A program made the position numbers and the translations under genes. From Eutypa lata (lineage: Eukaryota; Ascomycota; Sordariomycetes; Xylariales; Diatrypaceae), in the NCBI GenBank assembly GCA_022661535.1, contig JAKULF010000006.1, forward strand, positions 2,041,001 to 2,105,000: a stretch of 64,000 nt of DNA, written 5' to 3'. The notes beneath the pieces were generated by a model, which saw only the letters and a program-made list of their open reading frames with translations, had not been told where the DNA came from and made no database searches. This document shows, piece after piece, positions 44,661 through 56,989 of this stretch (positions are counted from its first letter, which is position 1; the number at the start of each line of letters is the position of its first letter).

Positions 44661-46902
44661 TCAGTCGGTCTTTCCGTTGACAGTGTTCCCAAGAAGCCCT
44701 TCCCTAATCTCCTTAATAGGAAGGTTGTCTTCAAGGCGAAAAGCTCCGCGATTCTTCCGTAATCTTCCTCGGAAGAGCGAGACGACACCAAGTGTAAGGC
44801 CTAGTACACAGCCGCCACTAAGATACGGATGTTCGGTGAAAGTCATACGTATATCGAAGAAGATCTTCTCGAAGCTGGAGATAGTGAGTTTTGGCTTGAT
44901 TTCGGGCGGCGAAGCTGTGACCTTAGAGATGGTCTCGAGAATCGAAGTCCGGGAGGGAATGATGTAGTTTCCGGTTATCGTTGTATCCCAATACCGTCGG
45001 TTCTGGTTCATGTTAGTAAACGTAAAAGGTATAGAACTCCCCACGTGAAAACTTACATCCTCATCGTTGATAATAACTCGTTCACCATCTTTAACATCAA
45101 TGCCATAGGTAGTACGGATCCATCTCTGCCAGAAGACGCCGTCGACCCAGGCAAAAGCAATCTCTTTATGGTCCGACTTGTCCATGCTTATGCGGATGCT
45201 TTTGGCAGCTCGTAAAGCCCGTTGGTCATTTCGATCCTCGGCTTCCTCAATACGAAGCTGCTTGGAGTCTCTTAGGTTTTGTCTCTCAAGCTGGAAAAGC
45301 TGTATCTGCTTGTCCATCCACTCGTTTGCGGCCGTCTTCATTTCACGCTTGGCACTTATGAAGGATTCCTCATCTTCTCTGTTCAAGATACCAAGGACTA
45401 CAATCTTGCCATCCATGATCTCTCGTGCGTTCGAAGCAGTCATTTCCGGGACCATAGGTAGCCAAACCGATTTCATCCAATCCAACACCTGGTGGGTATT
45501 GCGCATCTCGTTGGGTGTTAGGGGTGTATAATAGGTTGGCCGTCCTTCTCGAGAAACTAACAATCTCGGCCACGTCGTGATCTTGAACCGGTCATACAGC
45601 GCAGGGTCTCGGGTTTTTACCAACTTGGCGCGACCAATAAGGCTTAGTGGGATTCTCTCGAGAGCCATGAAGTCCTCGCTTGCTGTAGCATGATCATAGA
45701 AGTAGACGAAGATGACATCTTCCTTCTCCTCAAGAGCTGCAAAAGAAGTGGCATCAACATCTTGGACACCGTCGCAAATATCCAAAGCTTTCTCGGCATA
45801 TTGCACGAAGTCGCCCAGACCACGCAAGCCCTGATATTCTACACGCTCACCCCCCTTGAAGAATATAATGGACGGGTAGCCATGAAGACGGACGTCCTTG
45901 CAAAGCCTGGACTCGGCGTCGCAGTTGACTTCACCAATGTTCAGTTTGCCCTTCATCTCTTTCGCTAACTGCTGCCAGTTAGAAGCCATAGCTTGGCAGT
46001 GGTGACACCAGGGAGCGTAGAACTTGATGAACCATGGTTCTTGTGTCATTGTAACGAGAGTTTGGAAGCTCTCAGCGTTGAGGGAGACGGAAATACCCTG
46101 TGGATTAGGAGTAGCGGTCGGCTTGTTTGCCTTTGTCGTCGCAGCCTTGTATACGTCGGGGACAACCTTCGTGGACTCCTCCGTCTTCTCTTTCTCTACC
46201 TTTTCAACGGACTCGGGAGTAGGGGCCTTGAGGTCGCCAGGTTCTGGAAGTAGCAGTGTCTTGGGTCGAGTACCAGGCTTCTGTTTCTCTAATGCACCCT
46301 CAATGAGACCCGAGATTGTCGAGATATTCTTGCCGCCTTTAACGGCATCGTAATGTTCGCCGTCTACGTATAATGAGGTCTGAGGATACGAAGCGATACC
46401 ATGTTTTGTACACATGTCGCCATAAGCAACACAGTTGAGCTCGCCGAACTTTATATCGTAGAATTTCTCGAAAGATGTTTCGCCGGATTCGCTAGGGACT
46501 TTGGACGTGTAGTAGAACTCATACAGAGTTTGATAAGTTGGGGCAAAGTCTATACAATGAGGGCACCAAGGGCTTGAATATCAGTCAGTAAATTATTGGT
46601 AGGACCATATTACTTTAATCGGTAGATACAATAGGGTTTATAAATAGCCGGAGTATAAGTACCACCAATCTAACATAAGATGGAAAAGATGGGTTAATGG
46701 CTTGCTCATACCTGAAATATTTGACGACTAGGTTTTTTGAAGCCTTGACCATCGTATCGAAGTTGTCCGGGGTCAGTTCAAGTAGAGCAGGCACTTTCTG
46801 GCCATTGAACACGGAGGTTTGCCGTTCTTCAGCATCGGCATTCGGCTCAGCTGCTCCTAAGGCTGATGCGCCTAGGAACAGCGCAAGAGAAGAGAGCCTC
46901 AT
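44661..46902 (-). CDS. ER protein disulfide isomerase, membrane-anchored (Eps1-like)
   Basis: Exons 46902-46712, 46572-45057 and 45002-44661; 682 residues. The start at 46902 is chosen because it opens a signal peptide (MRLSSLALFLGASALGAAEP); an upstream in-frame ATG would bury it. Two thioredoxin domains: the first has YFSPWCPHCIDFAPTY (CPHC formed across the intron 1 junction), the second FYAPWCHHCQAMASNW (CHHC). cis-Pro loops follow (ASYPQTSLYV, HGYPSIIFFKGG). A long helical region with an EESFISAKREMK stretch leads to a transmembrane helix (LSGGCVLGLTLGVVSLF) and a basic cytosolic tail. It would form or shuffle disulfides in the ER lumen. Intron 2 is 54 nt, stopless and divisible by three, yet has GTAAGT, ACTAAC and CAG. 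Confidence 0.92.
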
Positions 46903-48406
46903 GGCCACGGGGATTCGAAGAGAGGTATTCGTCGAGGTATAGCGAGCGTCTTTAATAATAAAATCCCGAAGGCGATCGAAGACCGACAACTGAGGTCTAA
47001 ATAAGAGATTCGACTCGTATGCGAGACCGAGCGCGGCTCTAGGCGCAACGGTGGTTGGAATGGGAGATGGTGGTAATAATGATGGATTTGATTAGAGGAA
47101 ATCCGGATGCGAAATGTGTAACTAAATCAATCAAAGTAGGAAAGGGGTATGTAGTGGTCTAGAACCTAACAACCGCGCGTCACAGGCATTTGGTGTATGG
47201 TATCCCAATTCAAACTTGAATTATTCGTACAATAAGAAATAATATAAATAATTAACAAGGACAGCAGAAACACAATAGTCGTCTATCTCGCCTCCTCAAA
47301 AAAGGGAATTGAATTAATGAGAACCAAGATCGATTGATTGTTCGTTAACGGTCGTGCCTCGTTTCTCGAATCGAATTACCTGTCGCTCTTTTTGGAGGAA
47401 AAGGAAGAATAATAAATTTGAAGCCTAGAGATAAGCGCTAACCTAAGAAAAGCGACCTGAAGCGACCCTATTCCTTATTATTAGACACGGTACTTCGTAT
47501 GTATGTACCTATTCTGCCATGGAAGAAACCCTGTGGCGTTTCCAAGGTTTTAATGTAAGGTCTGCCTGGGCGCTGAGGGAAAATGGGAGCGCGATATGGA
47601 TGTACAATACAGTACCTTGTTTCACAGGCTTTTTAATATGTTTGCCGAAGTATTATACGAGTTCTTACTTGAGTGGGACATCCCATGTTATTTAAGTGCA
47701 GAATTTAACTACATAGTATTTGCACATATACCATATAGTTATCAGTAACTATTTATTTATAAGCATTATGCATATATGGATGCAATAGTCTACTGCATAC
47801 CATGCCGCTTCAAGCTTGGCAAGTTGGAATTTCCGTTATCAAGAGGTGAGTGAGGCGGACGTACATAATTTAGCAAAACTAAGTATAAGGTATGCTTTAT
47901 GAAAGTTAGCTACATGTGGTTATAACTATGGTAATTCAAAGTTAAAGATCAGTTTGAAGTTTGAGATGGCATTCTCTTATTCCCTTCCTACATACGTACA
48001 TAGTATGTATATCGATAGATCTCCGTATGCACGAAGTACAGTAACTTCTAGGTTAATTAATTTAACTAGTGCCTTGCTACTTCCGCTTTGGGACTTGATT
48101 CAACTTGGGAACTTTAACAACAGTTATAGATATAGATGGAGTCCATACAAATCCAACTTCGTGACAGCACCTACATTTACAAAGTATGGTCCTCGATGTT
48201 ATGGTAGACACTACACATGGTTGACAACCCTGATTCGAAGAAAACCAGGGCTTCCTTCTACTAAAGATATAATGTTTCACACACAGTAGACACCTAATTG
48301 TAACTGCAGGCAGCCGTTTACTTCACGACTCTCCTCTAGATATATGTTTCGGTCCTTAGCTACCTATTCAACAAGATATTGCGTAGTCCACCGTCCGGCC
48401 TTCAAG
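46903..48406. other. Divergent spacer between the PDI and tdp1 genes
   Basis: 1.5 kb and AT-rich, with only short ORFs (47954-48289). No gene recognised. The last 60 bases are in frame with tdp1 and could extend its N terminus if the ATG at 48344 is used. Confidence 0.6.
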
Positions 48407-50498
48407 ATGGATGGGCCCTCGCGGAAACGACGACGTCTAAGTGCTGGGGATGCGGATGGGGAGGATCGAACCCCCAGATCCTTGTCGCGAGCGATCAGCC
48501 CTCCGAAAAGGAGAAGAAACGCGGCGGCTACCCGTACGGTAATCCCGTCGCCGTTTCACCTCACAGCCATCCGGGATCTCCCACCAGAATCCAATGTGGA
48601 TGCCGTCGGCCTCAAAGACCTAATCGGCGACCCTCTAATCGCCGAGTGTTGGGAGTTCAACTATTTACATGACGTGGATTTTCTCATGAGCCATCTCGAT
48701 GAGGATACGAGATCTCTCACCAAAGTTCATATCGTTCATGGGTTCTGGAAAAGAGAGGACCCTAACAAAATATTTCTCGAGGTAAGAAGACTTCCTTCTC
48801 ATGTTCGCAGCGCTGCCTTTCGTACTTTCTTCCTGAGATGGTGAAGTGCTGAGTGATGAAGGGGACTGTGTTGGACGATATCCTGTAATACATGGATAAT
48901 ACAAAAAGTCTATAAATAGATCCGTGGATATTATGTTAGACGCAGTCCAGAGCTTAACGGTCAAAGCTGTCATGTAATGAGTTCACGTTGCTAGATTCTT
49001 TCTTTTCTTTTTCTTTTTTGCAGAAGTGTTATAGACCAAAAGATACTCTTATATTGATGATCGAACAGCAGCAGGCATCTCAGTACGAGAATGTCGAGCT
49101 TCATACGGCCTTCATGCCCGAGATGTTTGGCACGCACCATTCCAAAATGCTCATTCTATTGCGGCACGACGACACCGCCCAGGTAATCATCCACACGGCG
49201 AACATGATCGCCAAGGACTGGACGAACCTCACGAACGGGGTCTGGCAGTCCCCCCTCCTGCCCCTCTCTAGATCCACATCCACTGGTACAGGCGCACAGG
49301 AGAGCGTCGCTGCTGCTGCTGCCGACGACGAAGAAAATGGCGCCCCAATCGGGAGCGGGGCCAGATTCAAGGCTGACCTCCTCGCCTACCTGCGCGCGTA
49401 CAACGCGAAGCGTAACGTCTGCGGTTCACTAGTCGACCAGCTAAGGAAATACGATTTCTCGGCCGTCCGCGGCGCGCTCGTCGCCAGCGTGCCGGGGAAG
49501 CACGACGTACAGGACGCGCCGTCCGTAACGCGGTGGGGGTGGGCAGCGGCCAAGCATGTGCTCCGCACGGTGCCTTCTTCATCCTCACCCTCATCCTCAT
49601 CCTCCCAGACAGAGTCAGGAGCAGCGGCCAACAAGGAGAGAAAGAAGAAGGCAGAGATCGTCGCCCAGATATCGTCCATCGCGACACTCGGAGCCGACGA
49701 TACGTGGCTCCAGCGCACGCTTTTCGAAGCACTCTCCGCGTCTGCGACGAAGACGGCGAATGGCGATGTCAAGCCGGAGATCAAGGTCGTGTTTCCGACC
49801 CCGGACGAGATTCGTAGATCCCTGGACGGGTACACCTCGGGAGGCTCGATCCATATGAAGATCCAATCGGCGCAGCAGCAAAAACAGCTACAGTACATGC
49901 GACCCATTCTGTGCCACTGGGCCAACGACTCCGAGAAGGGCATCCGTAAGTTTCCTAGCATCCCTGATCTGATTTCAATAATCCTAGGTACCTGCATAGT
50001 TTTACTCCATAAACTAATGCCGTGATAAAAGTGCAAGATGGACCTATCACTGCTGCTACTACGCGGGACGGGGGTCGGAACCGCGCCGCACCGCACATAA
50101 AGACGTACATCCGCTACGCCGCCGACGGGAGGTCCATCGACTGGGCGCTCCTGACGTCGGCGAACATATCGAAGCAGGCGTGGGGCGAGGCGGCCAACGG
50201 CTCCTCGGGCCAGATCCGGATCGCGTCGTGGGAAATCGGCGTGCTCGTGTGGCCTTCCCTACTAGCGAACGGCGATAAGAATGCGAAGATGATAGGCACG
50301 TTCAAGACCGACATGGCCGGGAAAGACGATCTCGGAGTCGGAGGGGGCGGAGGGGATAACAGTTGTGGGCCGTTTGTTAGCCTGAGGATCCCGTATAGCC
50401 TCCCCTTGAAGAGATACGCGGAGGACGAGATGCCGTGGGTCGCTACGGCGAATTATAGTGAGCCGGACTGGAAGGGCCGGACTTGGGAGGACCCATGA
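48407..50498 (+). CDS. tdp1: Tyrosyl-DNA phosphodiesterase 1
   Basis: Exons 48407-48781, 49024-49945 and 50032-50498; 587 residues. It removes topoisomerase I peptides from DNA 3' ends in the nucleus. The N terminus has basic patches (PSRKRRRLS, PPKRRRNAA) fit for nuclear import. The first HKN motif is in EMFGTHHSKMLILLRHDDTA followed by IIHTANMIAKDWTN; the second is in HIKTYIRYAADGRSIDW followed by LTSANISKQAWG. The ending LPLKRYAEDEMPWVATANYS plus EPDWKGRTW is typical. A Ser-rich insert near residue 340 is fungal variation. The start at 48407 (CAAGATGGATG) is preferred over an in-frame ATG at 48344. Intron 2 has a weak acceptor (AAAAG). Confidence 0.95.
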
Positions 50499-50918
50499 GC
50501 TTTGGTTAGCTGAAGTAGCTTGAGTACTTAAGTAGTAGGTAGGTAGTCACGGGATAGGGGTAGTGAATGGTTAAAGCTTCTTTATATTTTACAAGAGCCT
50601 TAATCTAGATCAGATTCAACAGGGGCATGCATCCTGAGGAGGAACAGTCATCTTTGCCTACTACCTAATGACAAAGCTTATGTCTTAACTACCTACCAAC
50701 TACCTAGGTAAGCAAGACTATTGACAGCATGTAGAGTAACAAGAGCCCAAAGGACTAGCTAGAAACCATTCCCACGAGGATCGTCAAAGGGCTCTCACGT
50801 TATTCCGGCAGGTGGTATCCATCCACGTTGGTTCAAGTCCCATCTAGTACGCATATAAGCTCATCATGGCAACGCGCCACATTTCCGCTTCTGCGACCAG
50901 CGTGCTGGCCCGCCCCGT
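50499..50918. other. Convergent 3' spacer between tdp1 and the acyl-CoA-binding protein gene
   Basis: 420 bp. Holds short TACCTAGGTA motifs and, at 50831-50841, a B-box-like GGTTCAAGTCC with a partly pairing flank about 85 bases upstream (6 of 7 acceptor-like pairs). No D or anticodon arm folds, so I do not call a tRNA. Confidence 0.5.
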
Positions 50919-51480
50919 CTAAGAACCGACAGCCTCGGGCTCCTTGTTCGCGTCGTAGCCGTACTTGCCCTTCAGCTCCTCGACCTTGGCGATGTAGCGC
51001 TCCTGCGCCTGCTCGGCCGTGATGCCCTCCTCGGCTAGCTTCTTCCAGGCGTTGTACTTGGCCTTGCCCTGTTATATAGAGAACGTGTGTGTGCATGTCA
51101 GTTATCAAAGGACGACGTAGTTATCAACAGAGTGTGTCTTGGATCAGAGACCCTAGGTGTGAAAGGTGCAAGGGGGCTCTCTCAAAGTGAAAACAGGAGT
51201 TGGTTGTATGCTATGCTTGCGTACGTACCTTGAGGTCAAACATGCCCGGTGCTGGTGCCTTGCTGAAGTCCTCGCCGTTTGCGACCTTGTAGAGACCTGT
51301 ATCTCAATGTGTCAGTTGACTGCACTAGTTACCCCACGAGTTACATTGACAGCATAACGGAAATCAGGAGGAGGTGGAAGGCAACATACCGTACAGGGTA
51401 AGAAGGTCCTCGTTGTCGGGCTTGCTGGTCAGCTTCTTGGAGTCGTCCGCCGCCTTCTGGAATGCCTCGTTGCTAGCCAT
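50919..51480 (-). CDS. acb1: Acyl-CoA-binding protein
   Basis: Exons 51480-51390, 51296-51229 and 51068-50919; 102 residues, no ORF long enough to show it without splicing. Sequence: [20 protein letters not shown], then [20 protein letters not shown] with the family's LYxLYKQA-like core, [20 protein letters not shown], and [15 protein letters not shown]. It binds medium- and long-chain acyl-CoA esters in the cytosol and buffers or transports them for lipid synthesis and signalling. The acyl-CoA-contact residues (Tyr and Lys of the YGLYK segment, Lys of KGKAKYNAW) are present. A GAA-repeat stretch lies just upstream of the start (51495-51515) in the 5' UTR. Confidence 0.95.
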
Positions 51481-53619
51481 TGTGAATTGTGTTCTTGAAG
51501 AAGAAGAAGAAGAAAATGTGGGGTAAAGAGAGAGAATATAGCTTCGTCAAGTTGTCTGGACTTTGGTGTATGTAGATGATACTTCTGCTAGTTAGACTAG
51601 GATGACTTTTTGGGAGTTTAAATAGTTCCCTTTTTACGTAGAGATCTGGTCTAAGATGTAATGTAGGTAAGATGTGAGGAGTTTCTCTTAACTACATACG
51701 TACGTTAGGGCCCGGTAATCGTCATGTGCTTCCTAGGCTATTGTTGGGGTCGAGGTTGGCGGGGTAGGTAGTGCATTCTCACTGACATGTGCGTCATGCG
51801 TTGAGGCATTGTCCGAAAAAGGAAATGCAAGGCGGGGTTAGGCGAATTTCTATGTATAAAGTCCCCTTCAGATTCCAGAAACCCATTGCCCTCCCTCTTG
51901 TGTATTGGTTGGGCGGGATAGGATTTCCACATATCTTGCCTTGCTCTAGTCTTGGTCACTCCATTTTTCTTCCTTTCTCATCTGAAGTATCTCAGCCCTA
52001 CAACACACCTAGGTAACTGATAGGCAACACTTCACACAAGGCTCCCACGGTAGCCATGACGGTACATGGTATATACGAACCCTTGTTATAGGTTTTTTTT
52101 TTTTTTTTTTTTTTTTGGAACAGCAGGTCTATCAACTAAGTTGAACGACTCAAGACTTCTTCCGAAGGTCTCAAATAATGACATATTATCTAAGTAGAAT
52201 CCTAGCTTGGAAACTAAATGTGACATGATAGCCACATGAGATATTGAATATGGGTGCGGAATATAAAAAAAAAAGGAATTTATGGCTTTTGGAATTCTAT
52301 CTGGAGGCTTGGGTTCACACCTAATTTGTAGATGGTAACTAGGTAGGCATTGTACATATATTATATCGCGCTGGAGTCAGGAACAAGAATTACAGGTGCC
52401 ACCACATTGGCAAACTATAGGATGGCAATCCAACCCTCACCTACTACCCATCAACATATTTGTTAACACATATGGTCTCTGGTTATTATTAAGCTAGATG
52501 ACAGCTTATGGTCACATAGAATTGAATCGGGTGAATTATAACATAGCTCGGGCTATCTTATGTCAATATATCCGCTACTCATAAGCGGCAAGGTGGGTAG
52601 GGCTGGTAGGTAGGTATAAACTGCAAGTCCGACGAGACCGATGTCCCCATTTTTATAGTTCCGAAGTTTCGGGACCGAACTTTTCAATGAACGAAAAACG
52701 GAAAACTAGTCAGTACGACAGTGTAATATACTTCTCTCTCATCAGTCTCCTTATAAAAGATTCGTCTTAAAAGGGGTTGAAATTGGAAGAGACGATAACC
52801 TAGATGCACTAGTCCTTAGCATGACAAAGAATGATAAGGGTGCAATGCTAACTCTATTGATCAAGTATTAAAATCGTTAACTACCTATTGACAATTGTCA
52901 TGGCCCCGTACGAGCTCGGTCCGTGCGGGAGTAACTAGGTGGTTATGCGTATTGAGTAATTAATGGACCCTTAAAGAGGACTTACATGCATCGTTGTGGA
53001 ACGTCAACGTCCACCATCCTCGCTTTCGGATCAAGAGCTAGAATGATATGATTCAATCCACCGAATACAATAGGTAAGTAGTCAATCTTGGTCGTCTGCT
53101 TATGCTATGATCCGAAGCTCTAGAGGTAAGACGCGATTAATGTGACTTTTAGCACCAATGAAAGGGGCCGAACTAAAGATCATCGGACATCTGGACCTCC
53201 GTCTGCTGGCGACGCAGGACCCAAAAACCTTAATAATCCCGACCTGGCGCTGCTAGACTATAACTAACTAGGGTGCCCCCTGGGTTAGTGTAAGCCTCGC
53301 ATGATGTATTATTTGAGAGAATGGCAACGCCCAAATAGGTATAAGAATTAAAGCCTTCCCGAGAACATCTATTTTGGCGAATAATTGTCTCTCTAATAAA
53401 TTCACTTCGAAAAGAAAGAATGGCCTGGTGCGGTCTTTGAATCCAACTTCCCCGTCTTATATATGAAACTTCGTCAGTCTGTGTCTTGACAAACATCAGT
53501 TATCCCTTGTTATTGCTTCCCCCTTAAGTTTCATCTTGCTCTCTCGTCTCCGGACTTCGCCAACATCAACAACAACTTTCACCTTCTTGGCCCATACAAA
53601 ATAAAAAACAAAAATCACA
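51481..53619. other. Divergent spacer, 2.1 kb, with a 24-base poly-T tract
   Basis: AT-rich. An uninterrupted T run lies at 52093-52116 and an A run near 52266-52275. Short ORFs (51738-52016, 53230-53496) have no domain. The last 50 bases before the next gene are A-rich, likely 5' UTR. Confidence 0.6.
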
Positions 53620-55148
53620 ATGGCGAAGACGGTCGTGATCCTTGGCGGCGCTTATGCCGGTGTGCAAGTTGCACACCGACTCCTCAAGCATACTAGATCT
53701 TCAGTTCCGGATCTCAAGGTCATACTAGTTTCTAAGGTAAGACGCGGCTTCAGACTTACTTTACTGTCTGCCTATTTCTGTGAAAGCAGGTGCGTGTAAC
53801 ATGAATTGTATACACTAAACATCTCCCATGGCCCTGGCGTCGAATCTGTTTTCACGGGTTGTTTCATTTTCAGTTTCGGACCGTAGTATATATGCTCTAT
53901 TATATGCTCTATTATATGCTCTATAGAGAATTCCCATGAATGTTTGTTGACCTTCGATATAATAATAAAAAAACAGAACAGCCACTTCTACTGGAACCTA
54001 GCATCGGTGCGGGCCATCGTGCCAGGCGTCCTGGAGGAGTCGCAGTACAGCCAGCCGCTCGCGGACGGGTTCGCCAAGTACCCGGGCGAAGCCTTCGAGC
54101 TGGTCGTGGGCAGCGCGCAGGCGGTCGACGTCGACGCCCGCACCGTGCGCGTCGCCTCGGCGGCAGACACCACCACCACCACCACCACCAACAAGGAGCA
54201 GCCCCAGCCCCGCATCCTCAGCTACGACCACCTGGTGCTCGCGACGGGGACGCGCGACGTCGACCCGGCGATGCCGTGGAAGGGCAGCGGGACGCACGAG
54301 GAGGTGGGCGCGGCCGTGTCGCAGGTCCGCGGCCGCGTCGCCGCCGCCTCCCACATCGTCGTCGCGGGCGCGGGCGCCACGGGCGTCGAGGTCGCCGCCG
54401 AGCTGCGCTACGAGTTCAAGGACGCCAAGACCGTCGTCCTGCTGTCGGCCGGGGACGAGATCCTCGGCGGCGACAGCGTGGCCCCCAACGCGGCCGCCGA
54501 GCTGGAGAAGCTCGGCGTCGAGGTCCGCACCGGCGCGCGCGTCGTCAGCTCCAGCGTCCTGCCCGATGGGAAGACGGAGGTCGTGCTCGCGGGGAATGGC
54601 GGTGGTGATGGCGATGGTGATGGGAATAATAAGATCACGACGGATCTTTACCTCCCTACGATGGGCGTCGTGCCTAACACCGATTACCTCCCCGAGGGCC
54701 TCCTTACCGACAAGGGCTTCGTCGACGTCGATGAGTTCTTCGCTGTGAAGAATGCGAAGGATGTGTGGGCCGCGGGTGATATTGTGTGGAAACCTAGAGG
54801 TAGTTTTGTTCTCGCAGACATGCAGGTGAGTTTTTTTATTTAATTTCTCCCCCTGTTCTTGATAACAAGGAGGTGGCTATATTGTATAAGAGCATGGTTT
54901 GGGCTGACGTACGGGACTTGATATAGGCTGCTGGTGTTGCGAAGAACATCGACCTCGTGCTGAAGGGGAAGTCGCCAGCGGTTGTCAAGACGCTCCCCTT
55001 CGACGTCTTCCTATGTGCGACGGGCCGCAGCCGCGGTGTTGGTCGCATGGGCGTGGTCAAGGTCTTTTCCTTCATGGTGTACTTCATCAAGGGGAAGACT
55101 TTAGGCGTGCAGAGGCTGCCAGGATGGGTGGACGGCAGTTCTTTCTAG
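53620..55148 (+). CDS. AIF/FSP1-like FAD-dependent NAD(P)H oxidoreductase
   Basis: Exons 53620-53736, 53977-54825 and 54927-55148; 395 residues. The FAD-binding motif is VVILGGAYAGVQVAHRLL (GGAYAG, residues 9-14). LVLATGT (125-131) is the second FAD contact, and VVAGAGATGVEVAAEL (GAGATG, 170-175) the NAD(P)H-binding motif. A third FAD block has DVWAAGDIVW. The layout is that of type II NADH dehydrogenase/AIFM2 relatives, which reduce quinones or similar acceptors; the true acceptor is not readable. A 25-residue stretch of Thr (about residues 104-112) and Gly/Asp repeats near 245 are insertions. No targeting signal is evident. Intron 1 holds a 12-bp tandem repeat. Confidence 0.9.
53889..53924. 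repeat. Three tandem copies of a 12-bp unit inside an intron
   Basis: TATATGCTCTAT occurs three times head to tail in intron 1 of the oxidoreductase gene, about 50 bases before its acceptor. Confidence 0.97.
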
Positions 55149-55633
55149 ATTGCGACGCAAGATGGAGTGAAAATGGGGTTGTGGGCTACGATTTTGGGTT
55201 GACCTAACTAGAACGGCCTCAGGAGATATTGTGAGAACGGGCTACCTACCAGCGTGTAGTATTTTTTTGAGAAAGGGAGTTGAGTTGAGCATGGACCGTA
55301 ATACCCTTAGATACCCCTAACCCCCTTGATAGGTTCATGTTTAATAATGCACGATACAACTAAAGAGTTCGCACTAGAAACCACAGTTTTTCATTGCCAT
55401 TGACCCAAAAATGCCTAACCTTTCCTTAGTGAAGGGAATAAGATACAATCAATACTCTGGAACGCTCCCGCGGAAAGTGAAAGGGAAGAACGCTAATCGC
55501 CAAAATCCCGAGCATTAGATAAAAGGTGGTTAGAGGTAGGTAGTGGTGACATTATATAACAGCCTTTAGAACTCATCCAGAGCGTGTCGTGCGTGACACA
55601 GCATCATCATCATCATGATTTTTCTTCCTCTTC
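55149..55633. other. Convergent 3' spacer before end3
   Basis: About 485 bp. A CATCAT run lies at 55602-55613 just past the end3 stop. No gene seen. Confidence 0.6.
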
Positions 55634-56989
55634 TCATCGCCCCGCCTTCTCGTCCTCGATCTCCCTTCTCAACTGATCCAAGATCTGCACCCGCGAGCTG
55701 AGGTGCGCCTCGAGCCCCTCGACCTGCTCGCGGACCGTCTGCAGGTCCTCCGCGACGCCCTTGAGGCCGCTCCCGGCCTTCGCATCGCCGGACCCCTCCT
55801 CGACCTCGCGCAGCTGCTTGCGCTTGTAGTCGAGCAGCTGCTCGAGCTCGCGCTTGACAAGGGCGGGCTTGTTGTCCCGCTTCCCGCCGCGCCGGCGGTC
55901 CGCGTCGGCCTCGACCTTCTCCATCTTGGCCTCGAGGTCCTGCAGCTGCTTCTTGAGCCGGACCTCCTCCCAGTCGTCCGTCTTCTCCGTGCTGAAGTCG
56001 GTCCCCTGCGCCTTGAACCCGCCCCGCCCCAGCCGCGTCAGGTACTGGTCGCCGAACTTGGCCTTGCGGCCCGTCGTCGTCGTGTCGTCCGCCTTGGCCG
56101 CCCACCGCGACGCCGCTGCCGCCGGCGCATTCCGCTGGCTGTCCAGCTGGTAGTCGATTTGATTGCGCTCGAACGACGCCCGCAGAGACGCTGGCACCGT
56201 CCGCGGGATCCGGTACCCGTCGTGCCGGTTATTCAGGATGTGTAGGAACGCTAGGGAGGCGTCTTTGTTGATGGTCGATGCTGCGGCCGGGTTGACTAGG
56301 TTCCACGCCGACCGGATGTCTGTGTCGGGGACGTCGAGCGATTCATATAGATCTTCGAGGGCGTTGACTAGAAGAGAGAGAACGTGCATGTTAGAGACTG
56401 CGAAAAGAGAGGGCTTCGGAAATGGTCTCTGCTGCTGCATATGTATACTTACAGGATATCTCCCCCCGCATGTCCCGGTTCTCTTGGTATATCGACTCGT
56501 ATTTCGCCTTATCTTGAGGGTTCATGTACCAATCGAAGCCGTCTTTCAGGCCCGGCGTATCTGAATCGTCGTCTACCTGCTCGAACTGTACTTGTTTGCC
56601 CGTCAGGGCTCGAGTCGCTTGTACGAGATGCGCTTTCGACTCTGGAACCAGCCAGTCCGGTATCACTGGGGGAACATCGGCGTATTCCTGATCTCTCGTG
56701 TTAGATGTCCCGTGCCCATGTAGATTGGGAGATGTTCTGAAGCGGTGCTCACCCCATTGACAAGATCGAAGATGATACGCATCGCTACGCAGAACTCTTC
56801 GAAGTCGAGATTGCCGTCATTGTCGACATCGGCCACATCCCACACCCGCTCGAGCTGGTCGTCCCGCAAGCCACTGTTCTTTAGTAAGGGCGCTGCTTGC
56901 TCGCCCGTTAGGAATTTGCCGCCATTGGTCCGGGTGGTAAATATATTCCAATACGTTTCGATCTCCTGGGGCTCAATGCGCGGCGGCAT
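55634..56989 (-). CDS. end3: Actin cytoskeleton-regulatory complex protein End3
   Basis: Exons 56989-56753, 56687-56453 and 56367-55634; 401 residues. The first EH domain covers about 1-95: [20 protein letters not shown], then an EF-hand [21 protein letters not shown] second EH-like domain follows ([15 protein letters not shown] helix, [36 protein letters not shown]). The C terminus is coiled coil with two End3 repeats ([20 protein letters not shown], then a long [17 protein letters not shown] helix). End3 bridges Pan1 and Sla1 at cortical actin patches in endocytosis. Splice junctions restore [20 protein letters not shown] and RGEIS-FNALEDLY. The length matches the family. Confidence 0.95.

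Noticed and set aside
46903..46989. Upstream in-frame ATG for the PDI gene at 46989
   Set aside because: It would place 29 polar residues before the signal peptide; the ATG at 46902 starts exactly at the signal peptide.
48460..48480. B-box-like GGATCGAACCC on the minus strand
   Set aside because: Lies inside the basic N-terminal coding region of tdp1; no A box or stems around it.
52093..52116. 24-base T run as a possible retroposon tail
   Set aside because: No LINE- or SINE-like sequence or target duplication next to it; treated as a simple homopolymer.
53940..54608. 222-codon Arg/Gly-rich ORF overlapping the oxidoreductase exon
   Set aside because: Out-of-frame shadow; the other frame holds two dinucleotide-binding motifs.
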